The position numbers and the translations under genes were made by a program. Source: Streptomyces sp. ISL-10 (GTDB taxonomy: Bacteria; Actinomycetota; Actinomycetes; Streptomycetales; Streptomycetaceae). From it: a stretch of DNA of 64,000 bases. The stretch covers positions 17,233 through 81,232 of the forward strand of contig NZ_JAGGOJ010000043.1 in assembly GCF_018614575.1 (NCBI RefSeq). Reading direction: 5' to 3'. Each line of letters starts with the position of its first letter. Positions within the stretch are counted from its first letter, which is position 1. Positions 49,541-58,087 of the stretch are shown one piece after another. Under the pieces are notes generated by a model. That model was given only the letters and a program-made list of their open reading frames with translations. It was not told the origin of the DNA and did no database searches.

Positions 49541-49556
49541 CGGGCGGGACCGCCCG
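49541..49556 (+). terminator. Hairpin before the RNA methyltransferase
   Basis: CGGGCG (49541-49546) / CGCCCG (49551-49556) with GGAC loop lies after the 71-aa gene. Confidence 0.45.
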
Positions 49557-49577
49557 CTCGGCTAGCCTGAGGGCACG

Positions 49578-50741
49578 ATGAACCGTTTGACCACGTCATG
49601 GGGCGCGTTCGAGCTCGCCCGCTTCCCCGAGGACCCGCGCGACACGCTCCGCGCCTGGGATGCCGCCGACGAGTACCTGCTGCGGCATCTGCACGGTATC
49701 GACGGCGCCGCCCCCGTAGCGCTGACCGGCTCCGTGGCCGTCGTCGGCGACCGCTGGGGCGCCCTGGTCACCTCGCTCGCGGGGCACCACCCCGTCGTGC
49801 AGATCACCGACTCGTATCTCGGACAGCAGGCGACCCGGGCCAACCTCATGCGGAGCGGCATCGATGCAGGGGCCGTACGGCTGCTGTCGGTGAGGGACAC
49901 CCCGCCGGAGAGGGTCGACGTCCTTCTGGTACGCGTGCCCAAGAGCCTCGCGCTCCTGGAGGACCAGCTGCACCGGCTGGCGCCCGCCGTACACGCGGAC
50001 ACCGTCGTCGTCGGCACCGGCATGGTCAGCGAGATCCACACCTCGACGCTGAAGCTGTTCGAGCGCATCCTCGGGCCGACCCGGACCTCCCTCGCGGCCA
50101 AGAAGGCCCGGCTGATCTTCTGCACGCCCGACGCGGGACTGCCGCGCGTGCCCAGTCCGTGGCCGCTGCGCTACGAGCTGCCGCCCGACACGGGGGCCAC
50201 TCTCGCGGGCCGCACCGTGACCAACCACGCGGGCATCTTCTGCGCCGAACGTCTGGACATCGGCACCCGATTCTTCCTGCGCCACCTGCCGACCGGGCGC
50301 GGCGCCGAGCACGTCGTGGATCTGGGCTGCGGCAACGGTGTGGTCGGCACGGCGGCGGCGCTCGCCGACCCGGAGGTGCGGGTCACGTTCACGGACGAGT
50401 CTTTCTCCGCGGTCGCCAGCGCGGAGGCGACGTTCCGCGACAACGTCCCTGCGGGAAAGGCCGAGTTCGTCGTGGGCGACGGCCTGTCGGCGCTGGCCGA
50501 CGGCTCGGCGGACCTCGTGCTGAACAACCCGCCCTTCCACTCGCACCGGGCGACGACCGACACCACCGCCCGCCGGATGTTCACCGACGCCCGGCGCGTG
50601 CTGCGGCCCGGCGGCGAGCTGTGGGTCGTGGGCAACCGCCACCTGGGCTACCACGTACGGCTGCGGCGGCTGTTCGGAAACTGCGACGTCGTCGCCGGCG
50701 ACCCCAAATTCGTCGTCCTGCGCGCGGTCAGGGGCCGTTAG
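49578..50741 (+). CDS. RsmC/RlmG-type rRNA methyltransferase
   Basis: 387 aa: an N-terminal non-catalytic half (MNRLTTSWGAFELARFPEDPRDTLRAWDAADEYLL...) and a C-terminal SAM domain with VVDLGCGNGVVG (motif I) and LVLNNPPFHSH (motif IV, N-P-P-F as in guanine-N2 methyltransferases). Probably methylates a guanine in 16S or 23S rRNA. TAGCCT (49563-49568) is a probable -10 element and GAGGGC serves as ribosome site. Confidence 0.9.
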   Translation: MNRLTTSWGAFELARFPEDPRDTLRAWDAADEYLLRHLHGIDGAAPVALTGSVAVVGDRWGALVTSLAGHHPVVQITDSYLGQQATRANLMRSGIDAGAVRLLSVRDTPPERVDVLLVRVPKSLALLEDQLHRLAPAVHADTVVVGTGMVSEIHTSTLKLFERILGPTRTSLAAKKARLIFCTPDAGLPRVPSPWPLRYELPPDTGATLAGRTVTNHAGIFCAERLDIGTRFFLRHLPTGRGAEHVVDLGCGNGVVGTAAALADPEVRVTFTDESFSAVASAEATFRDNVPAGKAEFVVGDGLSALADGSADLVLNNPPFHSHRATTDTTARRMFTDARRVLRPGGELWVVGNRHLGYHVRLRRLFGNCDVVAGDPKFVVLRAVRGR

Positions 50742-51334
50742 CGGGGCTCGTACGGGACGCGGGAGATCGCGCGTATGCCGCCGATCGTGCCCCACTCGTT
50801 CCTGCCGAGCCGGGACAGCGGCGCCAGCTTCGTCACCTCGGGGTGGCCGTCGGTCATGACGTCCTCACTCACGGCGACGTGCACGACCCGGCCGAAGACA
50901 ACGGTCGAGTCACCGAGCCGCAGCGTGCTGTGCAGCTGGCACTCGAGCGCCACCGGGGACGCGGCCACGCGGGGCGGCTCGACCCGCAGACTGGGCTCCC
51001 TGGCGATGCCGACGGCGTCGAACTCGCTGATACCGCGCGGGAAATCGGTCGCCGTGGCGTTGATCTCCTCGAACAGCGGCTCCGGAGCGAGATTGACCAC
51101 GAACGCGCCGGTGTCCTCGATGTTGCGCAGCGAGTCCTTGCGTCCCACAGACGTGAACTGGACGACCGGTGGCTCGACACACGAAATGGTGAAGAACGAG
51201 TGCGGTGCCAGATTGTCGGTGCCATCGGCGGACGTGGTGGACACCCAGGCGATCGGCCGGGGGACGACGGTGGCGGTCAGCAGCCGGTAGAAGGCGGTGC
51301 GATCGCAGTGGGCCGGGTCGAGATCGATGCGCAT
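50738..51334 (-). CDS. Flavin reductase-like (FMN-binding) protein
   Basis: 198 aa with a flavin-reductase-like split-barrel fold: VVPRPIAWVSTTSADGTDNLAPHSFFTISC and VQFTSVGRKDSLRNIEDTGAFVVNL are family motifs. Likely FMN-binding oxidoreductase. It ends 4 nt inside the convergent methyltransferase stop. Confidence 0.87.
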   Translation of the reverse strand: MRIDLDPAHCDRTAFYRLLTATVVPRPIAWVSTTSADGTDNLAPHSFFTISCVEPPVVQFTSVGRKDSLRNIEDTGAFVVNLAPEPLFEEINATATDFPRGISEFDAVGIAREPSLRVEPPRVAASPVALECQLHSTLRLGDSTVVFGRVVHVAVSEDVMTDGHPEVTKLAPLSRLGRNEWGTIGGIRAISRVPYEPR

Positions 51335-51417
51335 GAGCGCAGTATCGCGCCCCTCGCCGTCCCGGAGCGACGTGCACGGCTCTGGCGCCGTACCCGGCTC
51401 TGCCCGACACTGACCCG

Positions 51418-51876
51418 ATGACGCAGCGCGTGGATCTCGCGACCGTGATGGACCGCCTCGCCATCGACGAACTGGTCACCGGCTACGCCGTGGCCGTGGA
51501 CGACGGCGACTGGACCGCCTACCGGGCCCTGTTCACCGACGGCGGGCGGGCCGACTACCGGGGCTCCGGAGGCATCGAGGGACCGGCGGACGAGGTCGCC
51601 GACTGGCTGGCCGAGACGATGCGCCTGTTCCCGGTCCGCCAGCACCTGATCGTCAACCGCCGCGTCAGCCTCCAGGACCTGGGCGGCTACCCCGGTGACA
51701 GCGCCGAGGTACGGGCGGACTACATCAACCCGATGCTGTCGGCATCGGGCCCCGACTTCCTCTCGGGCGGCCGCTACGTCTTCACGCTGACACGCCGGGA
51801 GGCGGTCTGGCGCCTCCACAAGGTGACAACCCAGGAGAAATGGCACCGCCCGGGGAAGTCGCGCGGCGACGCCTGA
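51418..51876 (+). CDS. SnoaL-like/NTF2-fold protein
   Basis: 152 aa. IDELVTGYAVAVDDGDWTAYRALFTDGGRADYRG is the typical start of SnoaL_4-type domains (nuclear transport factor 2 fold), which include small cyclases and dehydratases. The function of this one is not defined. Confidence 0.82.
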   Translation: MTQRVDLATVMDRLAIDELVTGYAVAVDDGDWTAYRALFTDGGRADYRGSGGIEGPADEVADWLAETMRLFPVRQHLIVNRRVSLQDLGGYPGDSAEVRADYINPMLSASGPDFLSGGRYVFTLTRREAVWRLHKVTTQEKWHRPGKSRGDA

Positions 51877-52149
51877 GGGTTGGGGCCCCACGCCGGGCGG
51901 TCGGTGCCGGGCCAGCGACGGCCCGCTGCCGGACCGGGCCGACAGGCCACCACGCTGCACCCGGACGGCCGAGCACGCCCCCGGCACCGGGGCCTCCGGC
52001 GGTCCGCACAGCCACATCCGGAGCAAGGCCCCCGCTGCCGGACCGGATCACCCTTCAGGCCGACCGCAACGCGCGCACGCTGCTCGGCGGCGGGCGGCGA
52101 CGAGGCAGCCGCCTCCGACGGCTGGCCGGCCGCTCTCTGTGGCGGCGAC

Positions 52150-52199
52150 GTCGTCAGGGATCGCTCCACCGGCCGACCGGTGGAGCGATCCCTGACGAC
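52150..52199. terminator. 23-bp perfect inverted repeat with 4-nt loop
   Basis: 52150-52172 and 52177-52199 are exact complements (stem begins GTCGTCAGGGATCG), loop CCGA. It would fold into a very stable hairpin and is a plausible terminator on either strand, though it lies 270 bp past the SnoaL-like gene. Confidence 0.6.
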
Positions 52200-52300
52200 C
52201 GGCAAACAGGCACAGCGGCCCACCCTGCGGGGCGGCCCAGGGGGGACGCCCGCTGCGGAGGGAGCCCGGCCCGCCCCGGCTGCGGCACTGGTCCACGGCC

Positions 52301-52332
52301 GGTGCACAGCCGTCCCGGTGCACAGCCGTCCC
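52301..52332. repeat. 16-bp tandem duplication
   Basis: GGTGCACAGCCGTCCC occurs twice head to tail (52301-52316, 52317-52332). Confidence 0.8.
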
Positions 52333-52373
52333 GGGCGGCTCGCGGGTGGGGGCGTCGGGCAGCCCGGAGGCGC

Positions 52374-52397
52374 GAGCCGTCCGGATCCGGACGGCTC
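52374..52397. repeat. Perfect 24-bp palindrome
   Basis: GAGCCGTCCGGA followed by TCCGGACGGCTC reads the same on both strands, with no spacer. It could extrude as a cruciform or bind a dimeric protein. Confidence 0.75.
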
Positions 52398-52515
52398 ACA
52401 GTTCCGAGCCGCCGGATCCGGGACGCCCCCGCAGGCACGGACCGCACACCAGGCGCACACGGCGCTCTGTCGCGCCTGGGCTCCTTGGCTCACACTGGTC
52501 GTGGAGGAGGCGCGC

Positions 52516-54165
52516 ATGCGGATTCCGAGCGGTCGGCGGGCACGGTGGCGCGGCAGCCGGCGTGGGGGGCGCGGGTCGGGGGACGTGCGGGTGTCCCGTC
52601 GCCGGGGTGCCGCTGCCGTCGGCGCCGGAGCGCTGCCCGCGCTCGCGTTTCCCGAGCCCTCGCTGTGGTGGATCGCCTACGTCGCCCTGGTTCCGTGGCT
52701 GCTCCTCGTGCGCAGCGCGCCGACCGGTCGCCGCGCCTTCGTGGAGGGGTGGCTGGGCGGCATCGGGTTCATGATCGCCCTGCATCACTGGCTGCTGCCC
52801 AGCCTGCATGTCTTCCTGCTGGTCCTCGCCGCCCTGCTCGGTCTGCTGTGGGCTCCCTGGGGCTGGCTGGTGCGGTTCATGATCGGCGGCAGACCCTCAA
52901 CGACGCGGGCCGTCGCCTCTCTCGCCGTGATCCCCTCGGGCTGGCTCATGATCGAGCTCGTCCGTTCCTGGGAGGGCCTCGGCGGGCCCTGGGGGCTGCT
53001 CGGGGCCGGCCAATGGCAGGTGCCTGCCGCGCTGCGGCTCGCCTCGGTGGGCGGGGTGTGGCTGGTCAGTCTGCTGGTACTCACGGTCAACACCGCCCTC
53101 GTCCTGCTGATCGCCGTCGAGAGGACCCGGGTGCCCGCCGCCGCGGGCATCGCCGTGTGCGCGACGGCGCTCGTCTCCGCCTGGGCGTGGGCGCCGGAGC
53201 CCCGGGAGTCGGCGCGGATGCGGATCGGCGTGGTCCAGCCCGGCGTCGTGAGCGGCGCCGACAGCGTGGAACGCCGGTTCGACCGGGGCGAGGAGCTGAC
53301 ACGCGACCTCGCGCGCCGGGAGAAGGCGTTGGACCTGGTGGTCTGGGGCGAGAGCAGCGTCGGCGCCGATCTGCGTGCGCGGCCCGATCTGGCGGATCGC
53401 CTCGCCGCCCTCTCCCGTGAGGTCGGTGCACCCCTGCTGGTGAACGTGGATGCGCGTAGCGAGGCGGCGCCGGGCCGCTCCGGCATCTACAAGAGTTCGG
53501 TGCTCGTGGGGCCCGGCGGGCCGACCGGCGACCGCTACGACAAGATGCGTCTGGTGCCGTTCGGCGAGTACATCCCGGCCCGCTCGGTGCTCGGATGGGT
53601 GACCTCGGTCGGCAGGGCCGCGAGCGAGGACAGGCTCCGCGGCACCGAGCCGGTCGTGATGACCCTGGCCGAGGACAAGGGCGGCGGGGACGGCCTGCGC
53701 ATCGGGCCGCTGGTCTGCTTCGAGTCGGCGTTCCCCGACATGAGCAGGCATCTGGTGCGCGACGGCGCGCAGCTGCTGATCGCGCAGTCCGCCACGTCGT
53801 CGTTCCAGGACAGCTGGGCGCCCGAGCAGCACGCGTCGCTGGCTGCGTTGCGGGCGGCCGAGACGGGCCGGCCGATGGCGCACGCGACGCTCACGGGCGT
53901 GAGCGCGGTGTTCGACGCGTACGGCCGGCCGATCGGTCGGCCGCTGTCCACTGACACCAGCGGCGCGGCCGTGTACGACGTGCCGCGGGCGGACGGTACA
54001 TCGCTGTACGTGAGGTTCGGCGACTGGGCCGTGTACGGGGCGCTGGGCGTGCTGGCCGCGCTGGCGGCGGCCGAGGGCCTGCGATTTATCCGGCGGCCTG
54101 TTCCAGAGCCCGCAGCACCACCCGTTCGCACAGCTCATGGGTCCGCAGCGCGTCCTGTGCGCTGA
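52516..54165 (+). CDS. lnt: Apolipoprotein N-acyltransferase
   Basis: 549 aa. N-terminal membrane part (about residues 30-215, several helices such as WWIAYVALVPWLLLV) and a nitrilase-like catalytic domain: VVWGESSVG supplies the Glu, DKMRLVPFGEYIP the Lys, and VCFESAFPD the Cys of the Glu-Lys-Cys triad. It adds the third acyl chain to lipoproteins; Streptomyces have Lnt homologues. The ATG at 52516 has GGAGGAGG. Its last 80 bp overlap the convergent oxidoreductase gene. Confidence 0.92.
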   Translation: MRIPSGRRARWRGSRRGGRGSGDVRVSRRRGAAAVGAGALPALAFPEPSLWWIAYVALVPWLLLVRSAPTGRRAFVEGWLGGIGFMIALHHWLLPSLHVFLLVLAALLGLLWAPWGWLVRFMIGGRPSTTRAVASLAVIPSGWLMIELVRSWEGLGGPWGLLGAGQWQVPAALRLASVGGVWLVSLLVLTVNTALVLLIAVERTRVPAAAGIAVCATALVSAWAWAPEPRESARMRIGVVQPGVVSGADSVERRFDRGEELTRDLARREKALDLVVWGESSVGADLRARPDLADRLAALSREVGAPLLVNVDARSEAAPGRSGIYKSSVLVGPGGPTGDRYDKMRLVPFGEYIPARSVLGWVTSVGRAASEDRLRGTEPVVMTLAEDKGGGDGLRIGPLVCFESAFPDMSRHLVRDGAQLLIAQSATSSFQDSWAPEQHASLAALRAAETGRPMAHATLTGVSAVFDAYGRPIGRPLSTDTSGAAVYDVPRADGTSLYVRFGDWAVYGALGVLAALAAAEGLRFIRRPVPEPAAPPVRTAHGSAARPVR

Positions 54166-54994
54166 GCAGTTTCCCGGCACGTACGGCGTCGAGGAAGACG
54201 TGCACGGCCTGCTCGATGCCTCGCTGGCGGGCCACCGGAACCCAGTCGCCGCGCCGCCTGACGCTGGGCTGCCCCTTGTGGTCCACGATCTCCGCGAGGT
54301 TGCGGACCTCGCGCTTGGAGTCCTGGCCCGACACCTCGAGGATCTCCTCGGTGGAGCCGCTCATCCGGTTCATGGTGCCGATCGCGGTGAACCCTTCGCC
54401 GGACAGCTGGAGGACCACATGGTGCATCAGCCCGTCGACGATCCGGGCCCGCACATCGGTGTGCTCGACGGGCCCGGGCGCCAGGAACCGCAGGGTGTCG
54501 ACGACATGGATGAAGTCGTCGAGGACCAGGGTGCGCGGGTCCTCGGGGAGCCCGACGCGGTTCTTCTGCATCAGGATCAGCTCGCGGGGGTGCTCCAGGC
54601 ACTGGGCGTACCCGGGCGCGAACCTGCGGTTGAAGCCGACCCCGAGGCTGGTGCCGCGCTCCTCGGCCAGGGCGACCAGCCGCTGGGAGTCGGCGAGTTC
54701 ATAGGCGAGCGGTTTGTCGACATAGGTCGCCACGCCGGCTTCGAGCAGCCTGGTGACGATCTCGGCGTGCGCCGACGTCGGCGCGTGGACGAAGGCGGCG
54801 TCGATGCCCTGGCCGAGGAGCGCGTCGAGATCGGTGTGGCGCCGCGCTGCAGGGATGTGGTGGGTCTCGGCGACGCGGGCCAGGGTGGCGGGCGTGCGGG
54901 TCTGCAGGTGCAGCTCGACGCCGGGCAGGGTGGTGAGGACGGGCAGATAGGCCTTCTGCGCGATGTCGCCGAGCCCGATGCAGCCGACCTTCAC
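54086..54994 (-). CDS. Gfo/Idh/MocA family oxidoreductase
   Basis: 302 aa. N-terminal Rossmann NAD(P) motif VGCIGLGDIAQKAYLPVL, and DKP at residues 93-95 in place of the usual EKP catalytic motif, followed by GVGFNRRFAPGY. Likely sugar or inositol oxidoreductase; the Asp for Glu change is conservative. GTG at 54994 preceded by GAGGGAGG. Confidence 0.88.
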   Translation of the reverse strand: MKVGCIGLGDIAQKAYLPVLTTLPGVELHLQTRTPATLARVAETHHIPAARRHTDLDALLGQGIDAAFVHAPTSAHAEIVTRLLEAGVATYVDKPLAYELADSQRLVALAEERGTSLGVGFNRRFAPGYAQCLEHPRELILMQKNRVGLPEDPRTLVLDDFIHVVDTLRFLAPGPVEHTDVRARIVDGLMHHVVLQLSGEGFTAIGTMNRMSGSTEEILEVSGQDSKREVRNLAEIVDHKGQPSVRRRGDWVPVARQRGIEQAVHVFLDAVRAGKLLSAQDALRTHELCERVVLRALEQAAG

Positions 54995-55022
54995 GGGGGC
55001 CTCCCTCGATGCCGTTCCGGCG

Positions 55023-56252
55023 TCAGCGACCCGCCGGCCGTCCTTCGTGCACGTCCTGTGCTCCGGCAGCATACGTGTGCTGGGGCGGGCGCCAGTCGGC
55101 GATGCCGTCGAAGGTGCGCAGGACCAGGCCGGGACCGAGGCGGGAGACCGTGGACATCAGGGCGTCGCGGACCGCGACGGCCGGGGTGCCGGTAAGCGAC
55201 ATGAGCCGGGCGACGCGCGCGGACTTGCGGACGACGGCCATGGTGCGCGGCAGCCGTTCGGCGCTGTAGGCGGCGAGGCCGGCGCCGAGGTCTGAGCAGG
55301 GCGAGGTGTGGTGGGCGAGGACGACGGCGTCCTCGATGGCCTGGTTGCCGCCCTGCCCGAGGGTGGGGGCCATGGCGTGGGCGGCGTCGCCGATGAGCAC
55401 GGTGCGGCCGCGGTGGAAGGCGGGCAGCGGCTCGATGATGTGGTGGACGTCGTTGCGCAGCACCTGGGCGGGATCGGTGGCGGCGATGACGCCGGGGATC
55501 GGGTCGTGCCAGTGACCGAAGCGGCGCAGCAGTTCGGCCTTCTGGTCGCCCGTGGCGGCTCCGGCGGGTGCGGTGGCGGCGGCGTACGCGTAGATCCGGC
55601 CGTCCTTGAGGGGCTGGGTGCCCCACAGTGAGCCGGCGCCCCAGGTCTCGTGTGGCTCGAAGGGCGCATCAGGGGCGGGCACGACAAGACGCCACGCGGT
55701 GAAGCCGGAGTAGGCGGGGCCGGGGTGGCGCGGGAAGAGGCCGGCGCGCAGCGCGGAGTGGATGCCGTCGGCCCCGATCACGAGGTCGGCTTCGATCTCG
55801 CCCTCGGGCGTCGTCACGCGCGCGCGGCGGCCGCCGGCGACTCCCCGGTCAGCCAATTCACCGGGGCATCCGGTGCGGACGGCGTCCGCCGGGAGGCGGC
55901 GTGCGAGGCGGTCGACGAGCGTGGCACGGTGCAGCAGCACGAGAGGGCCGCCGAACCGCTCGGCCGCGGCGGCCGCGTCGGTACGGGCGAGCCAGCGGCC
56001 CGCGGGGTTGCGCATGCCGCCGGCTCCCTGCCAGGCGGCGAGTTCGCGTATCTCGTCGCCGAGGCCGATGACGTCGAGGGCGCGCTGTGAGTTGGGGGCG
56101 AGGCCGATGCCCGCGCCGACCGGCTCCAGGGACGCGGCCCGCTCCAGGACGGTGACGTGCCAGCCCTGCCTGCTGAGGGCGACGGCCGCGGTGAGGCCAC
56201 CGATGCCGCTGCCGACGACGACGGCTCGGGATGTTGCACGGGCTTTGGGCAT
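55023..56252 (-). CDS. FAD-dependent monooxygenase (PHBH type)
   Basis: 409 aa. FAD motifs: GSGIGGLTAAVAL at the N-terminus, the DG motif ADLVIGADGIHSALR, and GDAAHAMAPTLGQGGNQAIEDA near residue 290. Group A aromatic hydroxylase-like. GAGGAG precedes the ATG. Divergent from a TetR regulator with shared operators, so probably induced by its own substrate. Confidence 0.92.
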   Translation of the reverse strand: MPKARATSRAVVVGSGIGGLTAAVALSRQGWHVTVLERAASLEPVGAGIGLAPNSQRALDVIGLGDEIRELAAWQGAGGMRNPAGRWLARTDAAAAAERFGGPLVLLHRATLVDRLARRLPADAVRTGCPGELADRGVAGGRRARVTTPEGEIEADLVIGADGIHSALRAGLFPRHPGPAYSGFTAWRLVVPAPDAPFEPHETWGAGSLWGTQPLKDGRIYAYAAATAPAGAATGDQKAELLRRFGHWHDPIPGVIAATDPAQVLRNDVHHIIEPLPAFHRGRTVLIGDAAHAMAPTLGQGGNQAIEDAVVLAHHTSPCSDLGAGLAAYSAERLPRTMAVVRKSARVARLMSLTGTPAVAVRDALMSTVSRLGPGLVLRTFDGIADWRPPQHTYAAGAQDVHEGRPAGR

Positions 56253-56272
56253 GACTGCTCCTCGACACGGTA

Positions 56273-56312
56273 ACTACACCTGTAGTGAAAGACAACGTAC
56301 TACAGCTGTAGT
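56273..56312. promoter_or_regulatory. Twin TetR operators
   Basis: ACTACA-CC-TGTAGT (56273-56286) and the perfect palindrome ACTACAGCTGTAGT (56299-56312), centres 26 bp apart, lie between the divergent monooxygenase and TetR genes and carry the same half-sites. Confidence 0.85.
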
Positions 56313-56333
56313 CGACGCGGTAGGTTGGGCGGC

Positions 56334-56984
56334 ATGGCCGAACGCACCGCCCCTCACCTCTCCCGCGCCTCCGCCCCCCGCGGGCCCGCCGTCGACGCCG
56401 GCTCGCGCGCCGCGCTCATCGGCGACGCGGCGCTGTCCCTGCTCTTCGAGCGCGGCATGCGCGGTCTGACCCATCGCGCGGTCGACGAGGCGGCCGGCCT
56501 CCCTCAGGGCTCGACGTCGAACCTCGCCCGCACCCGGCAGGCCCTCCTGGAGACGGCGGTGCACCGGTTGGCCGAGCGCGAGGCGGGCGTCCTCGCCCTG
56601 GAGGAGATGCACGCACCCGGCGAGGGCCGTCAGCCGCTGCTCGACGGGCTCGCACTCGCGCTGCACCGCTACCTCACCGGGCACCGGGAGCTGCTCGTCG
56701 CGCGCTACGAGCTGGCCCTGGAGGCGGTCCGCCGGCCGGAGCTGCGCGCGTTCTACGACAACGCGGGCGCCCGTTTCCGCGAACCGCTGAACGCGATGAT
56801 GGCCGCCGCGGGCTCCGCCGAGCCGGAGCGGCACTCGCTGTCTCTGGTCGCCTGGTGCGAGGGGCTGATGTTCTCTTGCGCGGTCGGCGCGTACCACCGG
56901 GCCGTGCCCAGCCGGCAGGAGCTGCGCACCGGTTTCGACGAGCTGTTGCGCGGCATGCTCGGCCCCGGAGCCGTCTCGCGATAA
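56334..56984 (+). CDS. TetR family transcriptional regulator
   Basis: 216 aa. N-terminal HTH with GMRGLTHRAVDEAAGLPQGSTSNLARTRQALLE; ligand domain beyond residue 75. Divergent from the FAD monooxygenase over two matching palindromes, so local autorepression and control of the monooxygenase are likely. Confidence 0.92.
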   Translation: MAERTAPHLSRASAPRGPAVDAGSRAALIGDAALSLLFERGMRGLTHRAVDEAAGLPQGSTSNLARTRQALLETAVHRLAEREAGVLALEEMHAPGEGRQPLLDGLALALHRYLTGHRELLVARYELALEAVRRPELRAFYDNAGARFREPLNAMMAAAGSAEPERHSLSLVAWCEGLMFSCAVGAYHRAVPSRQELRTGFDELLRGMLGPGAVSR

Positions 56985-57024
56985 CTGCCGGCAGACGGTG
57001 GCCTTCTGCACGAGGATGGCCGCC

Positions 57025-57537
57025 ATGACCATACTTGCGCGCACCGAACCGTCCACCACCGCCACCGAACGCGCCATGCTGGACGGCTGGTTGGACTACC
57101 ACCGCGAGACGCTCATCACCAAGTGCGCCGGACTGAGCGACGAGCAGCTGCGCACGGCATCCGTGGAGCCGTCGACCCTGACCCTGATGGGCCTCGTACG
57201 GCACCTCGCCGACGTCGAACGCTGGTGGTTCCGCCAGGTCATGGCCGGCGAGGACCTCGACGCCCTCTACTACAGCGACGAGGATCCGGATGGCGACTTC
57301 CGCGTCAGCGACGAGACCACCTGGGACAGGACGCTGGCCGACTGGCGTGCCGAGGTGGCCGCCGCCCGCACGGCCGCCGCGGGGCGGGGACTCGACGACC
57401 TCAGCGAGGGCAAGACCTCCGGGAACCGTACCTGCAGCCTGCGCTGGATCATCACGCACATGATCGAGGAGTACGCCCGCCACAACGGCCACGCCGATCT
57501 GCTGCGCGAGCGGATCGACGGCGTGACCGGCGAATGA
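57025..57537 (+). CDS. DinB-like (DUF664) protein
   Basis: 170 aa four-helix DinB fold: LMGLVRHLADVERWWFRQVMAGED and IITHMIEEYARHNGHADLLRERIDG supply the histidines that bind metal in this superfamily. Some relatives are mycothiol-dependent transferases. The ATG at 57025 was preferred over 57016 because GAGG is well spaced. Confidence 0.88.
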   Translation: MTILARTEPSTTATERAMLDGWLDYHRETLITKCAGLSDEQLRTASVEPSTLTLMGLVRHLADVERWWFRQVMAGEDLDALYYSDEDPDGDFRVSDETTWDRTLADWRAEVAAARTAAAGRGLDDLSEGKTSGNRTCSLRWIITHMIEEYARHNGHADLLRERIDGVTGE

Positions 57538-57637
57538 GCCACTTTCCCGAGGACGGCTGAAAGCCGCTTCACCCGTGCGGACCATTTGCGGCCTGTACTC
57601 CCCGACAACGCCCCTCACGCCCAGCAGAGTTGCGCGG

Positions 57638-58084
57638 GTGCAGCGAACAACACTGACAGCAAAGGTCCTGGTCGGGATGGCGGCGTGGGCCGCCACAGGC
57701 TGCGTCTCCGTGGAGGCGCAGCCTGCTCCCGCACCCGCCCACCCCTCCGCCGGACGACCGGACCAGGTGGTGGAACCGCAGATCGTGCAGGGTCCCGCCC
57801 GCGAGGCACTGGAGGCCGCACTGCCGAAGCGGACCGCACCCGCGACGCCTCCCCCGGCGCACCGACGCGGGAAGGCCGGCGCTCCCGCACCGCACAAGCA
57901 GGCCCCGCCGCCCCGTGCGCACAGCCGCGCGCCGCAGGCTCCCGCCCTACCGCGGCCGGAGCTGCCGACCCTGCCCAAGATCCCCCTGAACCGGGGAGAC
58001 ATCTGCGATCTCGGCCAGGACTACGGAGGATGGCGTCCCGACGGCCCCGAGGCACGTATCTGCCATCAGAGGTATGGGAATTGA
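57638..58084 (+). CDS. Small proline-rich lipoprotein
   Basis: 148 aa from a GTG. Signal sequence with lipobox WAATGC; the mature part is Pro/Ala-rich with repeated basic PPPAHRR-type segments, and the C-terminal 30 residues (RGDICDLGQDYGGWRPDGPEARICHQRYG) hold two cysteines. Function unknown; similar tails occur in other small Streptomyces secreted proteins. Confidence 0.7.
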   Translation: MQRTTLTAKVLVGMAAWAATGCVSVEAQPAPAPAHPSAGRPDQVVEPQIVQGPAREALEAALPKRTAPATPPPAHRRGKAGAPAPHKQAPPPRAHSRAPQAPALPRPELPTLPKIPLNRGDICDLGQDYGGWRPDGPEARICHQRYGN

Positions 58085-58087
58085 GCG

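Larger units (their letters stand above)
51877..52515. other. Structured 640-bp spacer before lnt
   Basis: No supported gene. It holds the 23-bp inverted repeat at 52150-52199, a 16-bp tandem repeat at 52301-52332, a perfect 24-bp palindrome at 52374-52397, GGGGGCGTC (52348-52356) / GACGCCCCC (52422-52430) nested around it, and repeated CGCTGCCGGACCGG at about 51927 and 52030. GGAGGAGG at 52503-52510 is the lnt ribosome site. Confidence 0.7.

Noticed and set aside
51840..53420. A long frame through the structured spacer into lnt
   Set aside because: It crosses the hairpins and repeats and reads lnt in the wrong frame; the ribosome site GGAGGAGG points to the ATG at 52516.
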